From: Paraburkholderia youngii
GTDB taxonomy: Bacteria > Pseudomonadota > Gammaproteobacteria > Burkholderiales > Burkholderiaceae
Direction: 5' to 3'
DNA: 64,000 nt
Assembly: GCF_013366925.1 (NCBI RefSeq)
Contig: NZ_JAALDK010000001.1
Location: 3,403,165 to 3,467,164 of the forward strand
The notes under the pieces are model-generated. The model did not search any database and was not told the DNA's origin. It saw only the letters and a list, made by a program, of their open reading frames with translations. Below are positions 1 to 8,758 of this stretch, piece after piece. Within the stretch, counting starts at the first letter, position 1. The number at the start of each line of letters is the position of its first letter. The position numbers and the translations under genes were made by a program.

Positions 1-2
1 TG

Positions 3-1478
3 AAGGGCACACTCGCTCCGTCGAACACGTTCGAAGTCGCGCTGCCGGTCAGCACATGGACTCAGCGTTTCGCGGAACTCGGTTGCGGTGGTTTGTGCGG
101 CAATCTGAGCGACCCGACCAAGCAAAGCTCGTTCAGCTTCTCGTACCAGTGCCCGCTCGTGCAACAAGGCGGCTTCGTAACGGCGGCGACCGACATGGGT
201 CACTCGGGCCAGGATTCGAGCTGGACCACGGACCCGCAAAAGCAGGCTGACTTCGCGTATCGCGGACAGCACATCACGACGCTCGCCGCGAAAAAGCTGA
301 TCAAGGCTTACTACGGACAGACGCAGAAGTATTCGTACTTCATCGGCTGCTCGGACGGCGGCCGCGAAGCGCTGATGGCCGCGCAACGTTATCCGACCGA
401 CTACAACGGTATCGTCGCGGGTGCGCCGGCTGCGCACTTCCAGATCCAGAACTCGCTGTATCACGGCTGGAGCGTGAAGTCGCAAAGCACGACCGGCACC
501 AGCGCAGGCAATGCGATTCTGTATGCCGACAAGGCGACGCTGCTGCATAAAGCCGTCGCGGCGGCATGCGGCGGCGGCAGCGGCGCGGCCGACGGCCTGA
601 TCGCCGATCCGCGTACCTGCCATTTCGACCCCGCGACGATCCAGTGCGCGAGCGGCGCGACGAGCACCAGCAACTGCCTGACCGCGGCTGAAGTCACGAC
701 AGCGAAGGCCATTTACAGCGGTCCGACCGATGCGACGACCGGCGAGTACATGCTGGCGGGTTCGCCGCAGTATGGTTCGGAAGCGAACTGGGTTGGCGTC
801 GAAGTGCCGACGTCGAACTCGACGGATGCACCGGTTTCCGTGACGAAGCTGTTCAGCTATTCGATCGTGACGGGCGCGTACAACCTGATCTTCACGGGCT
901 CGCCGACGATGCCGAGCATCGACACCTTCGGCTACCAGGACGCCAGCTTCTACCCGACTTATCTGAAGGCGAACCATCCGTTCATCGACGCGACGAGCCC
1001 GGACCTGTCCGCGTTCAATGCTGCCGGCGGCAAGCTGATCCTGTGGCACGGCTGGGCGGACCAGCACATCTCGCCGCTGTTCACGATCCAGTACTACGAG
1101 GCGATGCAGAACACGATGGGCACGTCGAGCGTGGACCAGTTCGCGCGTCTTTATCTGGTGCCGGGCGTCGGTCACTGTGGTGGCGGCGAAGGCAACCCGA
1201 ATATCGACCTCGTGTCGAAGATCACCAACTGGGTCGAAGAATCCAGGGTGCCGACTTCCGTGATGACGTATCAGACCGATTCGTCGAACAACGTGACGGC
1301 CTCGCGTCCGGTCTATCCGTACCCGGCGGTCGCGAAGTACACCGGTTCGGGCGACTGGCACGACGGCGCGAACTACACGCAAGGCACACCGCTCTACGCG
1401 GCAGCCTCGCGTACGTGGGCCGGTTCGAGCTTCTACACGCCTTATGCGCCGGCGACGCGCGGTGTCGCGGCGCCCTGA
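3..1478 (+). CDS. Tannase/feruloyl esterase family protein (5' end outside window)
   Basis: The reading frame is open from base 3, so the N-terminus and any signal peptide lie before the window. The serine-hydrolase nucleophile motif GCSDGGRE is at about nt 347-370, the acidic residue sits in HGWADQH (about nt 1048-1068) and the catalytic His in GVGHCGGG (about nt 1165-1188). This G-C-S-x-G-G-R layout is typical of the tannase/feruloyl esterase family (alpha/beta hydrolases), which carry an extra disulfide next to Ser and His. Family members hydrolyse gallate or ferulate esters and are usually exported. The downstream transporter and ring-cleavage-pathway genes favour a gallotannin or gallate-ester substrate, which is an inference. 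A terminator-like hairpin follows at 1542. Confidence 0.85.
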   Translation, partial: KGTLAPSNTFEVALPVSTWTQRFAELGCGGLCGNLSDPTKQSSFSFSYQCPLVQQGGFVTAATDMGHSGQDSSWTTDPQKQADFAYRGQHITTLAAKKLIKAYYGQTQKYSYFIGCSDGGREALMAAQRYPTDYNGIVAGAPAAHFQIQNSLYHGWSVKSQSTTGTSAGNAILYADKATLLHKAVAAACGGGSGAADGLIADPRTCHFDPATIQCASGATSTSNCLTAAEVTTAKAIYSGPTDATTGEYMLAGSPQYGSEANWVGVEVPTSNSTDAPVSVTKLFSYSIVTGAYNLIFTGSPTMPSIDTFGYQDASFYPTYLKANHPFIDATSPDLSAFNAAGGKLILWHGWADQHISPLFTIQYYEAMQNTMGTSSVDQFARLYLVPGVGHCGGGEGNPNIDLVSKITNWVEESRVPTSVMTYQTDSSNNVTASRPVYPYPAVAKYTGSGDWHDGANYTQGTPLYAAASRTWAGSSFYTPYAPATRGVAAP

Positions 1479-2014
1479 ACCGGGTCTCGCACAGAGCGCT
1501 AACTGAGTACGAGCCGGTCCGCGACGCCGGCTCATCCCGAAGCGGCATGGCCGTGACACGGTCATCCGCTTTTTCTTTTGAGCCCTTTTTTCGTGGGGAA
1601 AATCCGCTGCCAGCGCGGCGCATTCACGTCGATCGCAAAAGCGGGGCGTCTCGCTGCCGTTCTATGCGAGTTCGTTCCCGCGTCATCTGTTTTGTTTATC
1701 AGTTGGTGTGCCAACTGGCGTTCGGCAACGCTGCTTCGAAGGCCGGTGGGCCTAGGTCGAACCCCGGTCCGGCGCCGCTTTGCGCGAATCGGACAGACTT
1801 CGAAGATGCTATGCGGAACGCTGAAAATGCGGATACTCGCTTCGACCATATGGTTAACCCGCGCTTTGGCCCGCGAAGGACGAAACGTACCGTCACGCCA
1901 GTTGTTTGAGCAGGGCGTGCAGGGGCCCCATCGCCACGATGGTTACGACGCACTTTGCGAAGCAACCCGCGTCGAGCGCGCGATGAGGCCATTGAAGGAG
2001 ACAGGAGAGTTTTG
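1479..2014. other. Intergenic region before the AAHS transporter
   Basis: There is no convincing gene in these 536 bases. The region holds the hairpin at 1542-1579 and a 7-bp inverted repeat, CAGTTGG-TGTG-CCAACTG, at 1700-1717. It also holds a short perfect palindrome, ACCATATGGT, near 1845. Either repeat could be an operator for the gallate-type genes downstream, but no family could be assigned. Confidence 0.5.
1542..1579 (+). terminator. Rho-independent terminator after the tannase gene
   Basis: GCGG-C-ATGGCCGT can pair across GAC with ACGGTCAT-CCGC (one bulge, one G-U), followed by TTTTTCTTTT. It lies about 65 bases after the tannase stop and separates that gene from the transporter operon. 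Confidence 0.7.
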
Positions 2015-3370
2015 ATGAGTACTACCAGCGGTAACAGAATTGATATCAAGAAGTTCATCGATGAACGGCCGATCTCGCCCTACCAATGGCTGCTGGTAGT
2101 GCTGTGTTTTCTGATCGTGACCGCCGATGGCATGGACGTCGCGATCATGGGTTTCGTCGCACCGTCCATCATTCATGATTGGGGTATTTCGCGTCCCCAA
2201 TTCGGTCTCGTGATGAGCGCGGCGCCGATCGGTCTGGTGATTGGCGCATTGTTCGCGGGTCCGGCATCGGACCGCATCGGCCGCAAGTGGGTGCTGATTA
2301 CGTCGGTGTTTCTGTTCGGCGTGTTCACGATCGCGACTGCGTTCACGCAATCGCCGTTTTCGATGGCGGCGCTGCGTCTGTTGAGCGGTGTCGGCCTCGG
2401 CGCGGCGATGCCGAACTCGACGACGCTGCTGTCCGAGTACGCACCGCAACGCAAGCGCGCGCTGCTGATCACCGTGATGTTCACGGGCTTCAATCTCGGC
2501 TCGGCATTGATCGGCTTCGCGGCCGGCTGGCTGATTCCGGTTCACGGCTGGCGCTCGGTGCTGATTTTCGGCGGCGCGCTGCCGCTCGTGCTGATCCCGT
2601 TCCAGATCTGGCTGCTGCCTGAGTCGGCCCGTCTGCTCGCGGTGCGCGGCGCGCCTGCGCAGCGTATCGGCAAGGTGCTCGGCCGCGTGTGCGGCGTGCG
2701 TTTCGCCGGCAATGAAGTGTTCGTGTCGAACGAACCGCCGCTGCCGACGCGCAAGCCGATCGGCGTGCTGTTCTCGCAAGGCTATGGCTCGATGACGATC
2801 GCGCTGTGGGTCACGTATTTCATGGGCCTGCTCGTGATCTATCTGCTGACCGGCTGGCTGCCGACGCTGATGAAGGATGCGGGTCTGTCGGTCACCACCG
2901 CGGCCAACATCACGGCGATGTTCCAGATCGGCGGCACGATCGGCGCGGTGCTGGTCGGCTGGGTCATGGACAAGGCGCGTCCGGCGCCGGTCATCAGCGC
3001 CGCGTATATCGGCGGCGCAGTGTGCGTGCTCGGGCTCGGCTACATCGGCGCGATGTCGTCGTCGCTCGCATTGCTGGTGTTTGCCGCTGGCTTCTGCATG
3101 AGCGGCGCGCAAACCGGTCTGAACGCATTTGCGCCCGGCCGCTACCCGACCGTTGCGCGTGCGACCGGTGTGAGCTGGATGCTCGGCATGGGCCGCTTCG
3201 GCAGCATCTTCGGCTCGGCGATCGGCGGCGCGCTGCTCGGCTTCGGCTGGCAGTTCGGCGCGATCCTCGCCATGCTTGCGATCCCCGCTACGCTCGCCGC
3301 GATCGCCATCCTGGTGAGCCAGCGCGCGGGCGGCACCGGTACGGCGGCGCAGCCGAATACCGCGCATTGA
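2015..3370 (+). CDS. MFS transporter, AAHS (aromatic acid:H+ symporter) family
   Basis: This is a 451-residue inner-membrane permease with about 12 membrane segments. The start is ATG 2015, preceded by GGAGA about 8 bases upstream; a longer frame to 1955 has no such site. The N-terminus (IDIKKFIDERPISPYQWLLV) and the motif-A loop GPASDRIGRKWVL match the AAHS/PcaK group, which imports hydroxylated benzoates with protons. The MDGMDVA-type acidic stretch in TM1 appears here as DGMDVAIMG. It is followed after 71 bases by ligJ and ligK, so gallate or protocatechuate is the likely substrate (inference). It resembles the pcaK-like protein at 40343-41701 in this window but belongs to a different operon. 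Confidence 0.85.
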   Translation: MSTTSGNRIDIKKFIDERPISPYQWLLVVLCFLIVTADGMDVAIMGFVAPSIIHDWGISRPQFGLVMSAAPIGLVIGALFAGPASDRIGRKWVLITSVFLFGVFTIATAFTQSPFSMAALRLLSGVGLGAAMPNSTTLLSEYAPQRKRALLITVMFTGFNLGSALIGFAAGWLIPVHGWRSVLIFGGALPLVLIPFQIWLLPESARLLAVRGAPAQRIGKVLGRVCGVRFAGNEVFVSNEPPLPTRKPIGVLFSQGYGSMTIALWVTYFMGLLVIYLLTGWLPTLMKDAGLSVTTAANITAMFQIGGTIGAVLVGWVMDKARPAPVISAAYIGGAVCVLGLGYIGAMSSSLALLVFAAGFCMSGAQTGLNAFAPGRYPTVARATGVSWMLGMGRFGSIFGSAIGGALLGFGWQFGAILAMLAIPATLAAIAILVSQRAGGTGTAAQPNTAH

Positions 3371-3441
3371 CGCACGCAGGTACGTGGCGCGCGTGCGGTT
3401 CGCGCGCGCCGCTGGTTAAATTCATCTACTGAGGAATCACG

Positions 3442-4467
3442 GTGATCATCGACATTCACGGCCACTACACCACCGCGCCCAAAGCGTTGGAGGCGTGGCG
3501 TAACCGCCAGATCGCAGGCATCAAGAGTCCGTCCGAGATGCCGGCGGTGTCGGAATTGCAGATCAGCGACGACGAGCTGCGCGAGTCGATCGAAAACAAC
3601 CAGTTGAAACTGATGCGCGAGCGCGGCCTCGATCTGACGATCTTCAGTCCGCGTGCGAGCTTCATGGCGCATCACATCGGTGACTTCGAAGTCTCCAGCA
3701 CGTGGACCGCGATCTGCAATGAACTGTGCTATCGCGTGAGCCAGCTGTTTCCTGCGAACTTCGTGCCGGCCGCGATGCTGCCGCAAAGTCCGGGTGTCGA
3801 TCCGGTCACCTGTATTCCTGAACTCGTCAAATGCGTCGAGCAGTACGGCAATGTCGCGATCAACCTGAATCCCGATCCATCGGGCGGCCACTGGACCAGC
3901 CCGCCGCTGTCGGACCGCTCGTGGTACCCGATCTACGAGAAAATGGTCGAGTACGACATTCCCGCGATGATTCACGTGAGCACGAGCTGCAATGCGTGCT
4001 TCCACACCACCGGTTCGCACTACCTGAATGCGGATACCACCGCGTTCATGCAATGCCTGACCTCGGACCTGTTCCGTGATTTCCCGACGCTGCGGTTCGT
4101 GATTCCGCACGGCGGCGGCGCGGTGCCGTATCACTGGGGGCGTTTCCGCGGCCTCGCGCAGGAAATGAAGAAGCCGTTGCTGAAGGACCATCTGCTGAAC
4201 AACGTGTTTTTCGACACCTGTGTCTATCATCAGCCGGGCATCGATCTGCTCACGCGGGTGATTCCCGTGGACAACATCCTGTTCGCGAGCGAGATGATCG
4301 GCGCGGTGCGCGGCATCGATCCCGAAACCGGCCACTATTTCGATGACACGAAGCGCTACGTTGAAGCCGCGGATATGAACCCGGAGCAGCGCTACAAGAT
4401 CTACGAAGGTAACGCGCGGCGCGTCTATCCGCGTCTCGATGCCTTGCTGAAAACGAAGGGGCTGTAA
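3442..4467 (+). CDS. ligJ: 4-oxalomesaconate hydratase (amidohydrolase superfamily)
   Basis: This 341-residue protein opens with the metal-binding DIHGHYT motif. Later it has [14 protein letters not shown] with a conserved His and a C-terminal [11 protein letters not shown] stretch where amidohydrolases usually place a metal-ligand Asp. Length and N-terminus match LigJ-type 4-oxalomesaconate hydratases, which hydrate OMA to 4-carboxy-4-hydroxy-2-oxoadipate (CHA) in protocatechuate 4,5-cleavage and gallate degradation. The ligK stop-start spacing is only 2 bases, so the two genes are co-translated. No ring-cleavage dioxygenase or OMA tautomerase gene is next to it. The PrpF-like tautomerase relative at 55473 belongs to the methylcitrate operon. 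Confidence 0.88.
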   Translation: MIIDIHGHYTTAPKALEAWRNRQIAGIKSPSEMPAVSELQISDDELRESIENNQLKLMRERGLDLTIFSPRASFMAHHIGDFEVSSTWTAICNELCYRVSQLFPANFVPAAMLPQSPGVDPVTCIPELVKCVEQYGNVAINLNPDPSGGHWTSPPLSDRSWYPIYEKMVEYDIPAMIHVSTSCNACFHTTGSHYLNADTTAFMQCLTSDLFRDFPTLRFVIPHGGGAVPYHWGRFRGLAQEMKKPLLKDHLLNNVFFDTCVYHQPGIDLLTRVIPVDNILFASEMIGAVRGIDPETGHYFDDTKRYVEAADMNPEQRYKIYEGNARRVYPRLDALLKTKGL

Positions 4468-4469
4468 TC

Positions 4470-5153
4470 ATGTATGAAATCGGAGTCGTGTATCGCAACA
4501 TCCAGCGCGCGGACGCGGACGTGGCCGCGAAACTCGGCGCGCTGGGTTCGGCCACCGTGCATGAAGCCATGGGCCGCACGGGCTTGCTCCAGCCGTATAT
4601 GCGTCCGATCTATACCGGCGCGCGCGCGAGCGGCACGGCCGTCACGGTGCTGCTGCAACCGGGCGACAACTGGATGCTGCACGTCGCGGCCGAACAGATC
4701 CGGCCGGGCGACGTCGTCGTCGCGGGTGTCACCGCGGAGAGCACCGACGGCTACTTCGGCGATCTGCTCGCAACCAGCTTCCAGGCGCGCGGCGCGCATG
4801 CGCTGATCATCGACGCCGGTGTGCGCGACGTCGGCGTGCTGACCGAAATGAACTTTCCGGTCTGGAGCAAGGCGATTTCCGCGAAGGGCACGGTCAAGGC
4901 GACGCTCGGCTCGGTGAACATTCCGGTCGTGTGTGCGGGCGCACTGGTCACGCCGGGCGACGTCGTCGTTGCCGATGACGACGGCGTGGCCGTGGTGCCG
5001 GCGGCCGCCGCGCAAGCGGTGCTCGACAAGGCCGCAGCGCGCGAGGCGAACGAAGCCGAGAAGCGCGCGAAACTCGCCTCCGGTGTGCTGGGCCTCGATA
5101 TGTACAACATGCGCGGGCCGCTCGAGCAGGCTGGACTGCGTTACAAGGACTGA
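4470..5153 (+). CDS. ligK: 4-carboxy-4-hydroxy-2-oxoadipate aldolase (RraA-fold)
   Basis: This 227-residue RraA/HMG-CHA aldolase family protein splits CHA into pyruvate and oxaloacetate, and often also decarboxylates oxaloacetate. Visible family marks are VHEAMGRTG near residue 30, the [15 protein letters not shown] segment, and the substrate/metal site [10 protein letters not shown]...IDAGVRDV with its Gly, Asp and Arg. It starts 2 bases after ligJ and ends 5 bases before the next gene. Together with ligJ it completes the lower gallate/protocatechuate 4,5-cleavage route to the TCA cycle. A decayed relative lies at 24112-24300. Confidence 0.9.
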   Translation: MYEIGVVYRNIQRADADVAAKLGALGSATVHEAMGRTGLLQPYMRPIYTGARASGTAVTVLLQPGDNWMLHVAAEQIRPGDVVVAGVTAESTDGYFGDLLATSFQARGAHALIIDAGVRDVGVLTEMNFPVWSKAISAKGTVKATLGSVNIPVVCAGALVTPGDVVVADDDGVAVVPAAAAQAVLDKAAAREANEAEKRAKLASGVLGLDMYNMRGPLEQAGLRYKD

Positions 5154-5158
5154 CAGGC

Positions 5159-5875
5159 GTGGTCGCAGAGATCAAGGGTCAAGCCGTGCGCGCGCCGATC
5201 ACCGGCATTTCGTCGATGGCCACGCGCCAGGTGCTCGCCGAACTCGCCGCGTCGTACGAGCGGCGCACCGGGCAGGGCGTCACGATCGAATCGGTCGGCG
5301 GCGTCGATGCGGCGCGCCGGGTCGAGGATGACGAAGTCTTCGATATCGTCGTGCTCGCAGCAGACGCGATCGAGCGGCTCGTGGTGACGGGTTGCGTCGA
5401 AGCGGCGAGCCGCGTCGGGCTCGCGCGCTCGGGCATCGCGGTCGCGGTCGCGGCCGGAGCGACACACCCGGACATCGCGACCGAAGCGGCGCTGCGCGAC
5501 GCGATTCTCGGTGCGCGCAGCATCGGTTACTCGACGGGGCCGAGCGGCACGCATCTACTGAAGCTGTTCGAACGCTGGGGCATTGCCGGGCAGATCGCTT
5601 CGCGTACCGTGAAGGCGCCGCCGGGTGTGCCGGTCGGCACGCTCGTCGCGCGCGGAGAAGTCGCGCTCGGCTTTCAGCAGATGAGCGAATTGATTCACGT
5701 GCCCGGTATCGACGTGCTCGGCGAGCTTCCTGCCGCCATCCAGTCCACCACGACTTTCACCGCCGCGATCTGCACGGCGGCGCGCCACCGCGAAGCGGCG
5801 CAGGCGTTACTGACGTTTCTGGTCTCGCGCGAGGCCGACGGCGCAAAGCTGCAAAACGGCATGTCGCCGGCTTGA
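5159..5875 (+). CDS. ModA-like type 2 periplasmic-binding-fold protein without signal peptide
   Basis: This 238-residue protein has the substrate-binding fold seen in molybdate-binding ModA: N-terminal ISSMATRQVLAELAASYERRTG, then IGYSTGPSGTHLLKLFERWG, and a C-terminal ALLTFLVSREADG segment. No signal peptide or lipobox precedes the fold, so it is probably cytoplasmic. The GTG start at 5159 lies 5 bases after ligK and overlaps no other gene; ATG 5217 would cut into the fold. Its operon position suggests a role in the same aromatic pathway, perhaps binding an oxo-dicarboxylate or acting as an isomerase, rather than in molybdate uptake. No permease or ATPase partner is nearby. Function is not established. 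Confidence 0.6.
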   Translation: MVAEIKGQAVRAPITGISSMATRQVLAELAASYERRTGQGVTIESVGGVDAARRVEDDEVFDIVVLAADAIERLVVTGCVEAASRVGLARSGIAVAVAAGATHPDIATEAALRDAILGARSIGYSTGPSGTHLLKLFERWGIAGQIASRTVKAPPGVPVGTLVARGEVALGFQQMSELIHVPGIDVLGELPAAIQSTTTFTAAICTAARHREAAQALLTFLVSREADGAKLQNGMSPA

Positions 5876-5878
5876 AGG

Positions 5879-5898
5879 GGGGCGGCGTTCGCCGCCCC
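5879..5898 (+). terminator. Strong hairpin after the lig-type operon
   Basis: GGGGCGGCG and CGCCGCCCC form a perfect stem directly after the stop codon of the ModA-like gene. There is no T-run, so it may act as an mRNA 3' stabiliser or with Rho. Confidence 0.5.
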
Positions 5899-5939
5899 GG
5901 CTCGATGGCGGAATCCAAACGCCGCGAATGAAAGCGGAT

Positions 5940-6956
5940 TCAAGCCATCAGCTTGCCCCACTCGTAATCGATACTGTCCGGCGTGAAGGGCAGCACGCCT
6001 GCACCGGGCGTAAATGTCAGTTCGCCGAAATAAACGCGGTCGTCCGGTGCATACAGGTCCACTCGCACATAGTCGAAGTCTTCGCACAGACGGACCGCGA
6101 TATCGAGCACGGCATCCAGATTCGGCGGGCGCGGACCTGGTGCCGCACTGCGCTTGTAGTCGCCGATTGCGATATCGAGGTGATTCCAGTCGACGTCGTA
6201 CACGTCGCCGTGCGTCGCGGTGCCGAACCGGTCGGAGATCACGAGGATATAGATGATCGGCCCCCCAGGCCGACCGCCGAAGCAGTGCATCTTGAGATCC
6301 GCCGGAATCTGGCCGCGCTGATCGAGCAGCAGCTTCTCGAAGAAGACGCGAGGCTCGATCGACCGATAGTGCCGTTCGCGCCCAACGTAATAGAATTCGG
6401 TGCGCAGCCACTGGTCGGCAAGCTTCTTCAGCTTGTCGAACGAGGTCTCCGATTTGTTTCTCACCACTTCGACGAAGCTGCTGCCGTGATTGGCTTTCAT
6501 TACGAAAGCATCGGGCAGCGCGTCGAACACTTCGGGCGTGAATACAGCGGGCGCTGCGATCAGCGGTATCAAATGCTTGTCACCGATCTTCCGGGCAATA
6601 TAGTCCCGCACCAGCAGCTTGTCGGTCAGCTCGATATAGCGAGGATCAGGGTGAAGATTGCGCTGCAGGATCTTCTCATTGAACGTCACTGGACGAATCA
6701 GATTCGGATAACGGCCAGTGCATTTGTGATGTAACAGGCTTAGGAAAAGGGCATCCGGCAATAAGGTCTTCGCCACTTCCTTGATCTTTCTCACGGTAGA
6801 TGGCGCTTGCCCTTGCGCGAAATGCGCGCCTGCGCGCAGGCCCGGCATCTCACAGGGCGCAGCCACGGCACTGTCAACGGATTGTAGGGAGGCCATGTTT
6901 TCCGTCGCGACGGCCGCGTCCTCCGCGGCCAGTTCGGCGGTTTTGATGATCGTCAT
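5940..6956 (-). CDS. TupA-like ATP-grasp protein
   Basis: This 338-residue protein resembles the TupA-like ATP-grasp family found in capsule, EPS and teichuronopeptide clusters. Visible marks are CTGRYPNLIRPVTFNEKI, LTDKLLVRDYIARKIG, the lysine loop FVMKANHGSSFVEV, and the metal-site region VRVDLYAPDDRVYFGELTFTPGAG near the C-terminus. Such enzymes are thought to ligate amino acids or similar groups to polysaccharide. The start ATG 6956 has AAGGGA upstream. The first 50 residues are Ala/Glu-rich and probably unstructured. It reads away from the EPS cluster and is separated from it by a regulator, so a link to EPS is only suggested. A different ATP-grasp family sits at the far end of the cluster (22235). 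Confidence 0.72.
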   Translation of the reverse strand: MTIIKTAELAAEDAAVATENMASLQSVDSAVAAPCEMPGLRAGAHFAQGQAPSTVRKIKEVAKTLLPDALFLSLLHHKCTGRYPNLIRPVTFNEKILQRNLHPDPRYIELTDKLLVRDYIARKIGDKHLIPLIAAPAVFTPEVFDALPDAFVMKANHGSSFVEVVRNKSETSFDKLKKLADQWLRTEFYYVGRERHYRSIEPRVFFEKLLLDQRGQIPADLKMHCFGGRPGGPIIYILVISDRFGTATHGDVYDVDWNHLDIAIGDYKRSAAPGPRPPNLDAVLDIAVRLCEDFDYVRVDLYAPDDRVYFGELTFTPGAGVLPFTPDSIDYEWGKLMA

Positions 6957-7016
6957 GTTCTTATCCCTTTTGCGGTCGAGCCGACGAGTCGTGCTCGGAG
7001 TAATAGGGAATTGAAA

Positions 7017-7991
7017 TCAAAGCGTCAGCGGCGCTTGCCGCAACATCTCGGTCGCGGCACTCCAGCTTTCCTCCGGTGTCAGCCAGCGTTCTTCCGCGTC
7101 CACATGCTGTTGCGCGCGGAATTGCGTCGGCGACATGCCATAGCGCTCCTTGAATAGCCGCCCGAGCCGATTACCGTCGCCCATTCCGCAGCGACGCGCG
7201 ATCTTATCGACCGGCAAATCGGTGTTCTTCAGCATCGAGCGAACGATCTCGAAGCGTGTGCGCAGCAGATATTCGAGTGGCGTCATGCCGAACTCGCATT
7301 TGAAACGGCGCTGAAAATTGCGCTTGCTCATCGCCACCGACTCGGCCGCCTGGGCAACCGAAATAGCCTTGCTGTAGTTCTCCTTGATCCAGCGCGCCGA
7401 TTCGCGAATCTTCTCGGTCGTCGTCGTGATATTGACGTCGTCGAGCTCCGAACGGCTCTTCTCGGCGTAGCCGGTTTGCAGGATGCGGCCGATTTTGCGG
7501 GCCGTGTCGGTATTGATGTCGCGTTCGATCTGCGCGAGCGCGAGATCCGTCGGCGTCACATTGCTCTGCGTGCGCGCGGCATCACCGCTGTCGTCGAACA
7601 GAAAAATCGGCACGATCGATTGCAGCGGATCGTTGCAGACGACCGCGAGATTCGCACCCTGTTGCATGCCGAAAGATGCGATCGATCCTTGCAGTGAGAT
7701 CCACGACAGAAACCGATCGTTGGATTCCGCCACTTCGGTGACGTCGCGGCAGGCCACGAAGAACGCGTGGAAATCCGCGAGGCAATAGCGTTCGAGGCCT
7801 TGCGTCCAGATCGATATGCCGGAAGAACTGGTCACCAGACCACCGCCATCGGATACCACGGTAAACCGGTATGGCGCCTCTTCGCCAGCCGTTCTCTTGA
7901 ACTCATTGGCAAGCCGGAACGCGTCGCCGATCGCGCCGGTACTTGCCATCGAACAATCCTGAAAGACGAATAGACCAATATGCTTCATCAC
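7017..7991 (-). CDS. GlxA-type AraC family transcriptional regulator
   Basis: This 324-residue protein has an N-terminal DJ-1/PfpI-like (GATase1) domain, with IGLFVFQDCSMASTGAIGDAF at its start. Its C-terminal AraC double helix-turn-helix lies in the last 110 residues: SVAQAAESVAMSKRNFQRRF and, further on, IARRCGMGDGNRLGRLFKERYG. This layout is typical of GlxA-like regulators. It faces away from the EPS genes across a 767-base gap and could control either side; the sequence does not show which. Confidence 0.85.
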   Translation of the reverse strand: MMKHIGLFVFQDCSMASTGAIGDAFRLANEFKRTAGEEAPYRFTVVSDGGGLVTSSSGISIWTQGLERYCLADFHAFFVACRDVTEVAESNDRFLSWISLQGSIASFGMQQGANLAVVCNDPLQSIVPIFLFDDSGDAARTQSNVTPTDLALAQIERDINTDTARKIGRILQTGYAEKSRSELDDVNITTTTEKIRESARWIKENYSKAISVAQAAESVAMSKRNFQRRFKCEFGMTPLEYLLRTRFEIVRSMLKNTDLPVDKIARRCGMGDGNRLGRLFKERYGMSPTQFRAQQHVDAEERWLTPEESWSAATEMLRQAPLTL

Positions 7992-8758
7992 GCCAGCTTC
8001 TCCAGACAGGAAAATCTACGCATTGAGATTAGCGCATCGATTTCTGTCAGACGAGCTTGGCCGGCATGCGCGGGTGTTTTGGCGTAATCGTCAAGATTCG
8101 AGAAATTCTTACCTCACTATTCGCTAAACTGCGTGCTACTAATTAACGTTGCGCGGAATTTTTTTCCAGCTCGATTAGCGCGATTTTTGCAGGGGAAAAG
8201 CCAAGGCATCGGCGGAATGCGCCGAGTGGCGTGGAATCGGCACGATTTGTGGGATATCAACGGCATTCTTTGCACAGGAACCGCCCATTTGGCGTTCTGT
8301 CGCGATGTACGGCGCCTATCGTATAACTCTGTTACAGCAATTGCAGATCGCAACAAGGCTTTCCAGCTTCTGTTTCATTTGTAAAAGGCTCCGCATTATC
8401 GGCCAATAGCACCCTACTTTGGGCCGCCGGCGAATGCCCCGATCCTTTGCGGACTATGCTTCACCGCAACATCGAGAGAGAAATTGTCAATCGCGGATTA
8501 CGTGAATGGCGGGCACCGCATTCGCTGATTCGTGAGAAGAACAATCGGCAATGCCGCGGTGGATAAGCAATAGGTGTGTAGCCTTCCGTGCTTCGAGAGG
8601 TCCCGAACACGGCTCCCCGACCTAACCCGACACAGCACGTCGCTTCGCCGTGCTGCCAGCCAATCCAGGGTCTATCCGGCCGGCGGCATAAATAGCGACG
8701 TGGCGACGCAAAGCGATCGCCGATCGCTTTGTTTCATCAACCTGCAAGGATCAGACCG
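7992..8758. other. Long divergent regulatory region upstream of the EPS cluster
   Basis: No ORF here has coding character. The stretch 8090-8170 is clearly more AT-rich than the surroundings and holds a run of T at 8158-8166. The last 60 bases before the kinase gene include GCGATCGCCGATCGC, a short repeat of CGATCG. It most likely contains the promoters for the AraC gene and for the EPS operon, but I could not fix a -35/-10 pair with confidence. Confidence 0.5.

Noticed and set aside
1741..1790. GGTCGAACCCC resembling a tRNA T-loop
   Set aside because: No matching acceptor, anticodon or D-arm could be folded around it.
1943..3367. Long minus-strand open frame of 474 codons
   Set aside because: It lies antisense to the AAHS transporter and is rich in Arg/His/Ala repeats, the usual mirror of a high-GC gene. 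No ribosome site or domain.
4470..5153. Ribonuclease activity regulator RraA
   Set aside because: The fold is shared, but the operon with ligJ and the LigK-type motifs favour the CHA aldolase.
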